Shown: positions 27,701-34,804 of the stretch, in pieces | Numbering within the stretch: the stretch's first letter is position 1 | How the letters are laid out: the number at the start of each line of letters is the position of its first letter | Source: Thermoplasmata archaeon | GTDB taxonomy: Archaea > Thermoplasmatota > Thermoplasmata > Lutacidiplasmatales > UBA184 | Reading direction: 5' to 3' | Length of the DNA stretch: 64,000 nt | NCBI GenBank assembly: GCA_028864975.1 | Contig: JAGWLG010000010.1 | Location: 1-64,000, forward strand | Notes under the pieces: generated by a model | Told to the model about the DNA's origin: nothing | The model's input: the letters and a program-made list of their open reading frames with translations, nothing else | The model's database searches: none | Made by a program: the position numbers and the translations under genes

Positions 27701-27840
27701 TCCTGGAGTTGCAGGGAGCGAAGGAGGAGTCCGCGACCGTATGGCGCAGGGCCCTCGAGGCCTCCCGTGTCGCAGGATATGCCCATACGGGGAAGGTGGC
27801 GCGAGACGCGCTCTCGCGACTTGGGGCGGCCGCCGAGTGA
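24799..27840 (+). CDS. STAND-like ATPase with an inserted DUF835 domain and TPR-like repeats
   Basis: A 1013-residue protein. The AAA/STAND module starts at about 35 (LVGRSEELSHLRGRL) with Walker A LTGPGGMGKTHLL at 62-74. A complete DUF835 domain follows at about 131-278: LLLVVSRDSAS, the strand SIVSLEGAEYLVSQN, then FLQLVQYLRDVAQESGGHLVLSLNPEAF. Only after it comes Walker B LVVLDDLHWADPS at 319-331, and later TEGNPYFLRETLLQL and a winged-helix-like SLKRLVLRRLSALSPED region. From about 600 the protein is helical repeats resembling TPRs, as in MalT-type regulators. It is probably a soluble signal-responsive switch. No DNA-binding output domain is visible. Confidence 0.85.
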   Translation: MAEPEPGTVPGSASAKAVRNAPGMQDRLPVPSEGLVGRSEELSHLRGRLTEVRSGRGHALLLTGPGGMGKTHLLRWLDRAASDQGFQVRWGTCLKEAVAPFFAFEQVFRRVEGREEAVPHDVGTDLGGSLPPFLLIEEDRPTASRTRWSAAKDPSLLLVVSRDSASTLAFRGTPLPPAAHLLRMSRIGEEDCVPPGQLDLLGERTSAHLRRAPGSIVSLEGAEYLVSQNTFAGFLQLVQYLRDVAQESGGHLVLSLNPEAFDPREVSRLEAEAEVLRLRRSAKGHGPDAQGADRDSEPPAATLLRYLGSLESSAARAPQLVVLDDLHWADPSTGLAFQFLARNCRDLPVLLVGAARGEEVSEVVTAEGTSLGDRLESMERDGVLERLVLTPFLAADVYALAARVLGSRLAAGSDPEVSELLRRTEGNPYFLRETLLQLREDGALRVAPGGELRFERSRTAHGPPLRLPTSLKRLVLRRLSALSPEDRGLLATAAAAGSIFDVAPVAAVLGRDAEQVEARFEELSTRHRLLERAGGDRARESDRWEFSHPLVWEATWEELGVAGQRREARRLFAWWSEVRSDEVESLAALGHATGDPALGRPWLSRAFGRAMGRAALETASTYLLWAADLRRSGSAPMDRDLLEEEVGFAWRVAQSGGGRLVRPALERLLSEPLPSSVRWEATSALVSGLLTIDSEEAARVLDGLGSEIARAGDAVPSSVRHRVEAVTVSLKAQQDRNQETLDHALPLLAIPPEEIDPDLRAMMVVATVNAQVYLGRPVEAEALLRAETPRLLQLGDMGLARVENLRMIFARLSGDEKEAIRAGRAAQDALWRAGRVLGAGIAEYNLGGALVELGRLEEADGMAERLLDLGKKFDMPRLRCSGSYLRAEVLVAREAWAEARPWSESALRDAESMKREDDLLDCRVLHTQVRGHLGELDTAVQALQQMDRDGAFSSPANAAAYLEKLADLLELQGAKEESATVWRRALEASRVAGYAHTGKVARDALSRLGAAAE

Positions 27841-27860
27841 TCGAGGGGAGCTCTCCCGCC

Positions 27861-28919
27861 TCAGCCCGCTTCCGGGGCCAAGCCCTCCAGCCCTTGCTCC
27901 CATCGCCAGCGTTCCTGGCACGGGCAGGGCGGCAGGTCCGCGAGCGGGGCGAACTCCTGCGAGAGCGAGGCCTCCTCGATGGCCGCGAGCACGCTCGCAT
28001 CGCACTCGAGGCAGTTGTGGACCCCCCTCGGGTTCCCCCCCGAGGTCGGGAAGCTGACGAGGCGGGTCCCCTCCCGCCGGGTCGGCGCGCCGCGGACGAG
28101 GGTCTCCACGAGGCTCCAGAGCCAGGGGGGACGGTAGAGCCCTCGGCGGAAGAGGTGCTCGACCACGGTACCCCCCTGGAGGTGGACCGGGTTGATGGAA
28201 AGGGTGTCGAAGTGCTCGCTCGCGAGCTTCACCGAGAGCACGGTGTCCTCGATCGCTTCGCGCTCGGTCAGGTAGGGAGGCTTCAGCAGGAGGTAGGCCT
28301 TCGGAGAACCTCCCCCTTCGCGAACACGACGGGCGGCCTCGAAGTACTCGGAAGGCGGCGAGTTCTTGTTCACCGCCCGGCGGAGCACCTCCTCCTGCGT
28401 GCTCTCCAACCCCAGGGCGACCTCGACCTCCCCGCCGCCGAACTCCTCCCGGAGCGACCCCACGTTCTGGGCGTTCACGAACTCAGGAAGGGTCTCGGTC
28501 AGGAACCGGCGGGCGCGGCCGCGGAAAGCCCGAACGACCACCGCCCGGGAGGTCTCGGGGACCTCCCGAGGGTCGAAGAAGCTCCCCGACGTGAAGACCT
28601 TGACGTAGGGCTCGCCCTGGTAGCGCTCGAGGGCACGGTCCACCTGTTCGGCGATCTCCTCCGGCGTCGCGGAGCGACCCAGGGTATCGCGGGCGTAGCC
28701 GCACATGGTGCATCCCTTGAGGTCCGCCCAGTAGCAGCCCCGGGTCCGAAGGATCAGGACGAAGGCGCGCACGCGTTCGCCATGCAGGGCCTCCTTCTCC
28801 GACCAGAGGTTCACGTAGCGCCGGGCGTCCGCCGGGGTCCCGGGGGCGGGCCGTCGTTGCTGGGCCACGGCCCGAGCCACCGAACGTGCGGCCCCGCCCG
28901 ACCCAGGGGCCTGCGTCAT
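27861..28919 (-). CDS. raSEA: Archaeosine synthase radical-SAM subunit (RaSEA)
   Basis: A 352-residue radical SAM enzyme. In euryarchaea RaSEA works with ArcS to turn lysine-modified preQ0 at tRNA position 15 into archaeosine. The 4Fe-4S motif here is RGCYWADLKGCTMCGY, i.e. Cx7Cx2C, the unusual spacing of this family. The C-terminal HNCLECDASVLAAIEEASLS followed by CPCQERW is also characteristic. Neither ArcS nor a transglycosylase is in the window. ATG 28919 starts 5 bases after the ribK stop; a TTG at 28928 would overlap it. Its stop is 20 bases from that of the convergent ATPase gene. Confidence 0.88.
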   Translation of the reverse strand: MTQAPGSGGAARSVARAVAQQRRPAPGTPADARRYVNLWSEKEALHGERVRAFVLILRTRGCYWADLKGCTMCGYARDTLGRSATPEEIAEQVDRALERYQGEPYVKVFTSGSFFDPREVPETSRAVVVRAFRGRARRFLTETLPEFVNAQNVGSLREEFGGGEVEVALGLESTQEEVLRRAVNKNSPPSEYFEAARRVREGGGSPKAYLLLKPPYLTEREAIEDTVLSVKLASEHFDTLSINPVHLQGGTVVEHLFRRGLYRPPWLWSLVETLVRGAPTRREGTRLVSFPTSGGNPRGVHNCLECDASVLAAIEEASLSQEFAPLADLPPCPCQERWRWEQGLEGLAPEAG

Positions 28920-28924
28920 CGCGT

Positions 28925-29617
28925 TCAACTCCGGCGCCCCGTCGGTCGGGTCCCGTCCCCAACGACCATCTCGACGGTGTCGCCGTCCTTGAGCCGGAGC
29001 GCCCTGCGGAGCTCGACTGCGGCGATGAACTCGGCCACGTCGGAGTAGTGGGTGCGGTCCGGGACGATCAGGTGGCAGGGGCGTCCGTTCAGCTTGGAGG
29101 GGTAGCAGTTCGCACCCCCGAAGGTCCTGCCCTGGTCGGTGAACCCATCGATCCGCACCCCGGCCAAGGAGCGCACCTTCCCCAGCCGTGCGAGACCCTC
29201 GGGCGTGAGCTTCACGTTGAGCGTCCCGGGGAACGGTTTGTACCCGAGGCGGGAGCGGAACTGCGAGACGTACCCCCCGATCGAGAGGTAGTAGCGCCCC
29301 TCCCCGAGCCCGGAGACCACACCGCCGGTGAGCTCGAGCGGCGAGGGCCCTTCCACGATGCTCTTCAGCTCCTCGAGCTCCTTCCTCAGGACCTGGGCGC
29401 CCGCGGGAGTGAGCGAGAGGCCCTGCTTGCGCCCGGAGAGCGAGCGGGTGAGAAGTCCCTGTTGCGTGAGCGCGATGAGGTACTGGCTCGCGGCCTGTTG
29501 GGAGGCCCCGATCGCCTCCCCCAGCTCGCGGGAAGACAGGAAGACGGGCGCTTCCGATGCGCCCCGGGAGGCCAGCAGCTTGAGGACGCCGAAGGCCTCG
29601 CGGGAGAGCGCGCTCAC
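28925..29617 (-). CDS. ribK: Archaeal CTP-dependent riboflavin kinase with N-terminal HTH
   Basis: A 230-residue protein. Residues 1-90 form a winged helix (SSRELGEAIGASQQAASQYLIALTQQGLLTR region). Residues 95-225 are the archaeal RibK fold, with GGVVSGLGEGRYYLS, FPGTLNVKL, RIDGFTDQGRTFGGANCYP and the terminal DGDTVEMVV. RibK phosphorylates riboflavin to FMN using CTP. The fused HTH suggests autoregulation or FMN sensing, as known for RbkR proteins of some archaea. It overlaps the Sm gene by 4 bases (ATGA at 29614-29617) and precedes RaSEA by 5 bases, so the three form one transcription unit. Confidence 0.93.
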   Translation of the reverse strand: MSALSREAFGVLKLLASRGASEAPVFLSSRELGEAIGASQQAASQYLIALTQQGLLTRSLSGRKQGLSLTPAGAQVLRKELEELKSIVEGPSPLELTGGVVSGLGEGRYYLSIGGYVSQFRSRLGYKPFPGTLNVKLTPEGLARLGKVRSLAGVRIDGFTDQGRTFGGANCYPSKLNGRPCHLIVPDRTHYSDVAEFIAAVELRRALRLKDGDTVEMVVGDGTRPTGRRS

Positions 29618-29886
29618 CGCCAGCGTGCCCCGGGTCGCGACTCCGTCGTGACCGCGGGAGCGGGCCCCAGTTTCTCCGCTTGGACCGCGATCACCTGACT
29701 TCCGCGTACCACCACCTTCCCGAGCTTGCGGGTCCTGGACTCGGTCGTTTCCTCGGCCTCTTCCAGCGAGAGGTTGATGAACTCGTCCCAGCCTTCGAGC
29801 TTTCCCTTGAGCGTGCGCGAGTCCTTGAGGACGACGACGACGACCTGCCCCTGGCTGCGGGCCAGGAAGTCCTTCGGGGCGACCAT
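29614..29886 (-). CDS. Sm-like archaeal protein (SmAP/Lsm)
   Basis: A 90-residue RNA-binding protein that forms heptameric rings in the family. The Sm1 motif is VVVVLKDSRTLKGKLEGWDEFINLSLEEA and Sm2 is KVVVRGSQVIAVQ. A 20-residue C-terminal tail is unconserved. ATG 29886 is preferred over 29904 because the CTTAAG box at 29916-29921 predicts transcription from about 29894, downstream of the longer start. First gene of the Sm-ribK-raSEA unit. Confidence 0.9.
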   Translation of the reverse strand: MVAPKDFLARSQGQVVVVVLKDSRTLKGKLEGWDEFINLSLEEAEETTESRTRKLGKVVVRGSQVIAVQAEKLGPAPAVTTESRPGARWR

Positions 29887-29915
29887 GGGTCGATTCCTGA
29901 CCACGAAGGGGTCGC

Positions 29916-29921
29916 CTTAAG
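29916..29921 (-). promoter_or_regulatory. CTTAAG promoter core of the Sm-ribK-raSEA unit
   Basis: CTTAAG lies about 33 bases before ATG 29886. The predicted start of transcription is near 29894, leaving a leader of about 8 bases. This matches the spacing seen before hisS and the START-like gene and decides between two possible ATG codons. Confidence 0.5.
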
Positions 29922-30103
29922 TCTTGCGTGGAGCGCCCGACGGACGCAGACGTGGGAGCCCTGAGGTAGCCGGAGGGCTCGGGGCCCGAAAGGGGACCCT
30001 TGTCGGTGAGGGTCAGGCCTTCCGGTCGAGGGCCGCAGAGCCACGTCTCGCGAGGCTCGGCCGGTCGGCCAGGAGTCCTGGGGGCGATGACCGCTGGACG
30101 GCC

Positions 30104-32026
30104 CTAGGTCGTGCCCTTGTCGTCGACCACCTTGAAGTCGGCGTCGACCGCGCCCTTCTTGCCCGGTCCTCCGCCCTTCGGTCCGCCGTCGTCGGACGGA
30201 CCTGCCGTTTCGCCCCCGGCCTCCTCTTCGGCCGCCGGAGGTGGCGGGGGGCTGCCGCTGGCGGCACCCTCGCCGCGGGCACCCTGGTAGAGGCGGGTCG
30301 AGAGCTTGTGCATGGCCTGCGTGAGCTCATCGGCCTTCTGACGCAGGGCCGTGGGTTCCTTCTGCTTGAGCTCGTCGCGCAGGGCCGAGACCTTCTGCTC
30401 GATCTCCGAGCGCTCCTCGCTCGTCACCTTCTCGCCCAGGTCCTTGAGGAGCCGTTCGGCCTCGAAGGCGAGGCTCTCGGCCTTGTTGCGGGCCTCCACC
30501 GACTCGGCGCGCTTCTTGTCCTGGTCGGAGAAGCTCTGGGCCTCGCGGACCATCCGCTCGACCTCGTCCTTCGCGAGCTTGTTGGACGCGGTGATGGTGA
30601 TGCCCTGCTTCTTCTGTGTCCCCAGGTCCTTCGCCGTGACGTTGAGGATCCCGTTGGCGTCGATGTCGAAGGCGACCTCGATCTGAGGGACCCCCTGCGG
30701 CGCGGGAGGGATCCCGGTGAGCATGAACGTCCCCAACGAGACGTTCTGGTCCGCCATCGGGCGCTCGCCCTGAAGGACCTTGATCTCGACGCTCGACTGG
30801 CTGTCCGAGGCTGTCGTGAAGATCTGGCTCTTGCGCGTCGGGATGGTCGTGTTCCGGTCGATGAGCTTGGTGAAGATCCCGCCCTTCGTCTCGACCCCGA
30901 GGGAGAGCGGCGTCACGTCGAGCAGGAGGATGTCCTTGACCTCTCCGCCGAGCACCCCGCCCTGGATGGACGCGCCCACCGCGACGCACTCCATCGGGTC
31001 GACCCCGCGTTCGATCTTCTTCCCGACCAGGTCCTCGACGAACTTCTGGACGATCGGCATCCGTGTCGGTCCCCCGACGAGGACGATCTTGTCCACGTTG
31101 TCCTTGTTGAGCTTAGCATCCTTGAGCGCCTGCTCGAGCGGCTGGCGGCAACGCTGGATGATCGGGCGGATCAGTTCCTCGAGCTTCGCCCGCGTCAGGG
31201 TGAGCGTGAGGTGCTTGGGCCCCTCTTGCGTCGCGGTCAGGAACGGCAGGTTGATCGTCGTCTCGAGAACGCCCGAGAGCTCGATCTTCGCCTTCTCGGC
31301 CGCGTCCCGCACGCGCTGCATCGCCATCTTGTCCTTGCGGATGTCGATGCCGCTCTCCTTCTGGAACTCGGTGGCCACATACTCCGTGAGCGAGCTGTCC
31401 ATGTCCGTCCCGCCGAGCTGGGTGTCCCCGCTCGTCGACAGGACCTCGAAGACCCCTTCGCCGAAGTCCATGAGCGTGACATCGAGCGTCCCGCCGCCTA
31501 GGTCGAAGACAAGGATCTTCTGGTTCTTCCCGGCCTTGTCCAGCCCGTAGGCGAGCGCGGCCGCGGTGGGCTCGTTGATGATCCGGACCACCTCGAGGCC
31601 CGCGATGGTCCCGGCGTCCTTCGTCGCCTGACGCTGGTTGTCGTTGAAGTAGGCGGGGACCGTGATGACCGCCTTCTCCACTTTCTCCCCCAGGAACGCC
31701 TCCGCGTCCCGCTTGATCTTCTGGAGGAGGAAGCCGGAGAGTTGCTGGGGGGTGTAGTCCTTGCCCCAGATCTTGTACTTGTGGTCCGTGCCCATCTTCC
31801 GCTTGAAGGCGTAGACGGTGCCCTCGGGGTTCGAGACGGCCTGGCGCCGCGCGGGCTCGCCCACGAGCAGCTGTCCGTCCTTGGTGAACGCGACGTAGGA
31901 GGGGAAGGCCTTGCCCCCGCCCACGGTGGTCCCCTCGGCGCTCGGGATGATCGCAGGGCGCCCGCCCTCGAGGACAGCGGCCGCGGAATTGCTCGTGCCC
32001 AGGTCGATACCGATGATCTTCGCCAT
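30104..32026 (-). CDS. dnaK: Hsp70 chaperone DnaK
   Basis: A 640-residue Hsp70. The N-terminus [19 protein letters not shown] is the phosphate-1 loop, and later come [54 protein letters not shown] and [12 protein letters not shown]. The linker [17 protein letters not shown] joins the peptide-binding domain. The C-terminal tail is Pro/Glu/Gly-rich and ends DDKGTT. Many archaea lack DnaK; those that have it acquired it from bacteria, usually with DnaJ and GrpE. Neither partner is in this window. The gene lies 107 bases downstream of hsp20 on the same strand, so the two may be co-expressed. Confidence 0.97.
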   Translation of the reverse strand: MAKIIGIDLGTSNSAAAVLEGGRPAIIPSAEGTTVGGGKAFPSYVAFTKDGQLLVGEPARRQAVSNPEGTVYAFKRKMGTDHKYKIWGKDYTPQQLSGFLLQKIKRDAEAFLGEKVEKAVITVPAYFNDNQRQATKDAGTIAGLEVVRIINEPTAAALAYGLDKAGKNQKILVFDLGGGTLDVTLMDFGEGVFEVLSTSGDTQLGGTDMDSSLTEYVATEFQKESGIDIRKDKMAMQRVRDAAEKAKIELSGVLETTINLPFLTATQEGPKHLTLTLTRAKLEELIRPIIQRCRQPLEQALKDAKLNKDNVDKIVLVGGPTRMPIVQKFVEDLVGKKIERGVDPMECVAVGASIQGGVLGGEVKDILLLDVTPLSLGVETKGGIFTKLIDRNTTIPTRKSQIFTTASDSQSSVEIKVLQGERPMADQNVSLGTFMLTGIPPAPQGVPQIEVAFDIDANGILNVTAKDLGTQKKQGITITASNKLAKDEVERMVREAQSFSDQDKKRAESVEARNKAESLAFEAERLLKDLGEKVTSEERSEIEQKVSALRDELKQKEPTALRQKADELTQAMHKLSTRLYQGARGEGAASGSPPPPPAAEEEAGGETAGPSDDGGPKGGGPGKKGAVDADFKVVDDKGTT

Positions 32027-32133
32027 GTTGCTTTCAGCTCCGGTGCTTTCGCTTCTCCCACGTGGTGGAACGTCAGCCTTCGGGGCGAGCGGACCGCCCT
32101 ATTTCTCCCCTCGCTCGGATGTGCGTCGACCCT

Positions 32134-32616
32134 TCAGGCGACCGCCACTTTCCGTTCCGGGACGGGGTTCGCCTTCGGGACGGTCACCGTGAGGAGACCA
32201 TCGCGGTAGAGAGCCCCGACCTTCTCCGGGAGGATGCTCTCGGGGAGTTCCAGGGCCCGGTGGAACCCCGAGTACGAGCGCTCCCGGCGGACGAAGTTCT
32301 TCGTCTTGGTCTCCTCCTCGGACGCGTGGTCCGCCCGGATGGTGAGGGTCGTGCCGGTCAAACGAACATCGATCTTCTCCTTCGGAATGCCGGGGAGGCC
32401 GACGTGGACCACGTAGCTCTTCTTGGTCTCCTCGACGTCCGAGAGGGCGGGGAGGGACCCGCCCGGGGTCGTCGCTCGCGGGTCGTCGGTCCAGAAGGAG
32501 GAGAAGAAGTGGTCGCGGAGTTCGTCGAACTTGCGGTCGATCTGCGTGGAGCCCGCCACGATCGGGAGGATCTCGCTCGGAGCCTCGGTCTTGCGCACCT
32601 TGAGCTTGGTCGTCAT
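32134..32616 (-). CDS. hsp20: Small heat-shock protein (Hsp20, alpha-crystallin family)
   Basis: A 160-residue ATP-independent holdase. The alpha-crystallin domain spans about 55-150: YVVHVGLPGIPKEKIDVRLTG, TLTIRADH, the ERSYSGFHRALELPESI segment and YRDGLLTVTVPKA, with the family's G-x-L signature. ATG 32616 is chosen over 32634 because the TATATA box at 32652-32658 predicts transcription from about 32629. The gene is flanked by dnaK (downstream) and thioredoxin (upstream, same strand), forming a stress cluster. Confidence 0.93.
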   Translation of the reverse strand: MTTKLKVRKTEAPSEILPIVAGSTQIDRKFDELRDHFFSSFWTDDPRATTPGGSLPALSDVEETKKSYVVHVGLPGIPKEKIDVRLTGTTLTIRADHASEEETKTKNFVRRERSYSGFHRALELPESILPEKVGALYRDGLLTVTVPKANPVPERKVAVA

Positions 32617-32631
32617 GCGGCACCTTTCGCG

Positions 32632-32641
32632 CATAGCTATG
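32632..32641. promoter_or_regulatory. Palindrome CATAGCTATG in the hsp20 promoter
   Basis: A perfect 10-base palindrome between the TATA box (32652-32658) and the predicted transcription start (about 32629), the classical site for a repressor that blocks polymerase. It may be a heat-shock operator. I cannot match it to a known archaeal Phr or HSR1 site with confidence. Confidence 0.4.
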
Positions 32642-32650
32642 TGAGTGCTC

Positions 32651-32694
32651 GTATATAAGGTATAATGTTACGCTTTTCGACATTTTTCGCCGAA
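32651..32694 (-). promoter_or_regulatory. hsp20 promoter: TATATA box with two CGAAAA repeats upstream
   Basis: On the minus strand the order is GGCGAAAAATGTCGAAAAGCG, about 10 bases of spacer, then TTATATAC. CGAAAA occurs twice at an 11-base spacing, one helical turn, just upstream of the TATA box where a B-recognition element belongs. This is the most AT-rich stretch in the window and suggests a strong, regulated promoter. Confidence 0.5.
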
Positions 32695-32763
32695 GTTGGT
32701 ATTCACCTCCGTGACCGCGGCGGCGGCGCTTCTTGCGCTCGAATGGGACCGGGGCGGTCTCGC

Positions 32764-33210
32764 TCAGAGTCGGAAGGTCCTTCGGACCTGCCGCTCAAGG
32801 ACGTGAGGGGTCACCATCCCCACGTGCCGGCGCACGAGCTCCCCCTCATGAAAGAAGAGAAGCGTTGGGATGCTCCGGACCTCGAAGCGTTCGGCGAGAC
32901 TGGGGTCCCGCTCGATGTTGACCCGACCGAACGCGACCTGGCCAGAGAAGCGCCCGGCCTCCGCATCGAAGATCGGTCGGAGCGCCCGGCAGGGGCGGCA
33001 CCAGGCCGCCCAGAGGTCGAGCACGACGTTCTCGTTCTTCTTGAGGTATTCCTTGGCCTCGAGCCCTGAGAGGTTGCGGGGTGACGTCCGCGGTGAGGTT
33101 CGCGTTCTTTCCCGCATCTCTCCCCCTTCCTCCGACCCCGCCCCACGATCGTGGGTGACCTTGGGCTCACCGCTGCTCTGTGAGCCGAACAAGCGCGACA
33201 GCACCGACAT
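32764..33210 (-). CDS. Thioredoxin-family protein
   Basis: A 148-residue protein. About 45 N-terminal residues are variable and charged, then a thioredoxin fold follows with the WCRPC active site in LDLWAAWCRPCRALRPIFD, RVNIERDPSLAERFEVRSIPTLLFF with the cis-proline, and GMVTPHVLERQV at the end. It is a cytoplasmic disulfide reductase by family. The N-terminal extension begins MSVLSRLFG, amphipathic but not a signal peptide. It is upstream of hsp20 on the same strand, but the hsp20 gene has its own promoter. Confidence 0.9.
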   Translation of the reverse strand: MSVLSRLFGSQSSGEPKVTHDRGAGSEEGGEMRERTRTSPRTSPRNLSGLEAKEYLKKNENVVLDLWAAWCRPCRALRPIFDAEAGRFSGQVAFGRVNIERDPSLAERFEVRSIPTLLFFHEGELVRRHVGMVTPHVLERQVRRTFRL

Positions 33211-33232
33211 GGCGGCCTTGGGGGAGCCCAGG

Positions 33233-33244
33233 CGCCAAATGGCG
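33233..33244. promoter_or_regulatory. Inverted repeat CGCCA-AA-TGGCG upstream of thioredoxin
   Basis: Two 5-base arms separated by two bases, centred 28 bases upstream of the thioredoxin ATG at 33210. The position overlaps where the TATA box should lie, and no clear TATA box is visible. It may be an operator. Short arms in GC-rich DNA make chance possible. Confidence 0.3.
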
Positions 33245-33340
33245 TTTGAAGCTCTCCGTGAATGGCGGTTGACCTAACCCTCCGTCGGCGACCCGGGTCC
33301 CCCCCTCGGTGGGGGGGGGAAGAACGGCGAGCGACCCGCT

Positions 33341-33595
33341 CTAGGCTCCGACGGCCTGGACCAGACCGAGGACCCCGGCCTGAAGCACGATGGAGATCCC
33401 GTTGAACACCCAGACGAGCATTATGGCCATGGCCACGTTCCCGTTCTTGAGCTCCTCCATCAACGGGACCCGGAGCGTGGCCTTGTGAGGAATGGAGATC
33501 CCCAGGTAGATGGCGAGGCCGGCGAGCCCGGTCGCCACGAACAGTTGGACCAGTCCGAAGACAAGATGGACGATCTGGGTCACGAGGTCGACCAT
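33341..33595 (-). CDS. Small membrane protein, DUF350-like
   Basis: An 84-residue protein with two hydrophobic helices (LVFGLVQLFVATGLAGLAIYLGI and VAMAIMLVWVFNGISIVLQAGVLG), joined by a loop containing MEELKNGNVAMAI, which resembles the conserved loop of DUF350 (half of the usual four-helix protein). The function is unknown. ATG 33595 is the clear start. Reading further upstream gives an Arg-rich sequence with no membrane character that I do not regard as coding. Confidence 0.65.
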   Translation of the reverse strand: MVDLVTQIVHLVFGLVQLFVATGLAGLAIYLGISIPHKATLRVPLMEELKNGNVAMAIMLVWVFNGISIVLQAGVLGLVQAVGA

Positions 33596-33759
33596 GCGCG
33601 GTCGCAGACCGTTCACGTGCTTCGTTCTCCACTCGACGAGCGTCGAGCGGCCCGCGTTCAGGTTTCGGTGGTGCTCTACGAGGTAGGATCGGGCCGACAC
33701 CGTGGAACGCGACGGGGCTCTGGCGTCTCGGAGCGCCGCCCCGGGGGCCGACCGGCTCC

Positions 33760-34272
33760 TCAGCGCATGGCACGAGGTCCGGTGCGTTTCCCCCTGGCAT
33801 GGGGGCGATTCTCGCGGCCCGTCCGCTTCCGATAGTCGCGGTCGAGAGAGCGAGCGAATCCGCGCCACAGGTCGAGCAGACCCGGCTCGTACTCTCGGCG
33901 CGAAGGTTGGCCCGGGTACATCTCCCGGGGGCGGCGGCGGGCCCGAATATCCAGTTGCGTCCGACCCGCGGATAGCTCCCGCAGAGTATAGTCGAGAGAC
34001 AGGACGCGCGATGTCCCATACGAGTCCACGTGCCACCGATCGGGGGGGAACAGGAGGGTCCTGTTCTGATTCAGGAGCCACCGGTCCTTGGACTTCCAGA
34101 GGTCCTGCAGAACGATCTCGCTCGGGTCGCTTTGGAGCACTCTTCGGACGAACGGTGCTCCCGCACGCTTCCCGTCGTCGCGCGTGTAATCGGTGCACCA
34201 CCTGAAGACGTAGTCCAACGGTGCGTGGAACACGATGCGGATCCGGAACACCGGAGGGGGGAATCGAGCCAT
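33760..34272 (-). CDS. START/SRPBCC-like small-molecule-binding protein
   Basis: A 170-residue protein with the pattern of a polyketide-cyclase/START domain: FRIRIVFHAPLDYVFRWCTDYTRDDG (first strand and helix), EIVLQDLWKSKDRWLL, TSRVLSLDYTLRELSAGRTQLDIRARR and a C-terminal long helix. Such domains bind lipids or hydrophobic ligands. The tail is basic. ATG 34272 is set by the CTTAAG at 34302-34307, predicting a leader of about 6 bases. Confidence 0.7.
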   Translation of the reverse strand: MARFPPPVFRIRIVFHAPLDYVFRWCTDYTRDDGKRAGAPFVRRVLQSDPSEIVLQDLWKSKDRWLLNQNRTLLFPPDRWHVDSYGTSRVLSLDYTLRELSAGRTQLDIRARRRPREMYPGQPSRREYEPGLLDLWRGFARSLDRDYRKRTGRENRPHARGKRTGPRAMR

Positions 34273-34301
34273 CCGTAACCTCAACCGGATGGTGGGCGCC
34301 T

Positions 34302-34307
34302 CTTAAG
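34302..34307. promoter_or_regulatory. CTTAAG promoter core of the START-like gene
   Basis: CTTAAG centred about 33 bases before ATG 34272 on the minus strand. Being palindromic, it could also drive a plus-strand transcript into the 34.3-34.8 kb gene-free interval, starting near 34331. Confidence 0.45.
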
Positions 34308-34804
34308 TCCGCGCTCGACGACCGTCGAGCGGCCGCGTTCAGATCCTGGGAGCCGCTTCACCGGCCGACGGCGCCGCGGACCGCCAGAGGTGCGTGGGCC
34401 GGTGTCGGTCGAGGGAGAGCCACTTGAACCGAAAGCAGGTCTCGGGCCGGAGGACCGGTGCCTCCGTCCTGCGAGAAGCTCAAATTCTCCCGACTGAGGC
34501 CAGCGGGGACGCTTCCCCCGCGCGGACCTCGCGGGTTGGGTGGGTGGAGGTCAGAAAGGGCGAGCAAGGCCTCTTCCTCGGATCACCAGGGTCGAGGCCT
34601 CGATGCTGCGGCCGCTATCGGCGGTTCCCTTCTGACCCATGGTTCGGTCCCCGACCTCTCGACCTTTAGGCGCCCTCCGCACCGAAAGGTCTCCCCTCCC
34701 TTTGACATCGAGAGCGGGAGTAGGAGCCTCCCGTAGGCTCTCACCTTCCCTCCTCGGCACGCCACCGCAGAAAGCCCGAAGTATCCCACCACGTTCCGCC
34801 CGAC
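34308..34804. other. Gene-free interval of about 500 bases
   Basis: No convincing coding frame: the open frames here are Arg/Pro-rich and lack family features. It contains a 12-base perfect palindrome TCGAGGCCTCGA at 34592-34603 and a 7-base inverted repeat GACCTTT/AAAGGTC at 34661-34691 (17-base spacer). I looked for RNase P, SRP and tRNA signatures and found none. A non-coding RNA driven from the palindromic CTTAAG at 34302 is possible but unsupported. Confidence 0.4.

Noticed and set aside
33596-34201. Upstream extension of the DUF350-like frame to 34201
   Set aside because: The added residues are Arg/Ser/Pro-rich and lie antisense or out of frame with the START-like gene region; the ATG at 33595 begins directly at the membrane protein.
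34308-34804. RNase P RNA, SRP RNA or tRNA gene
   Set aside because: None of the conserved sequence blocks I know for these RNAs is present; only short inverted repeats are seen.
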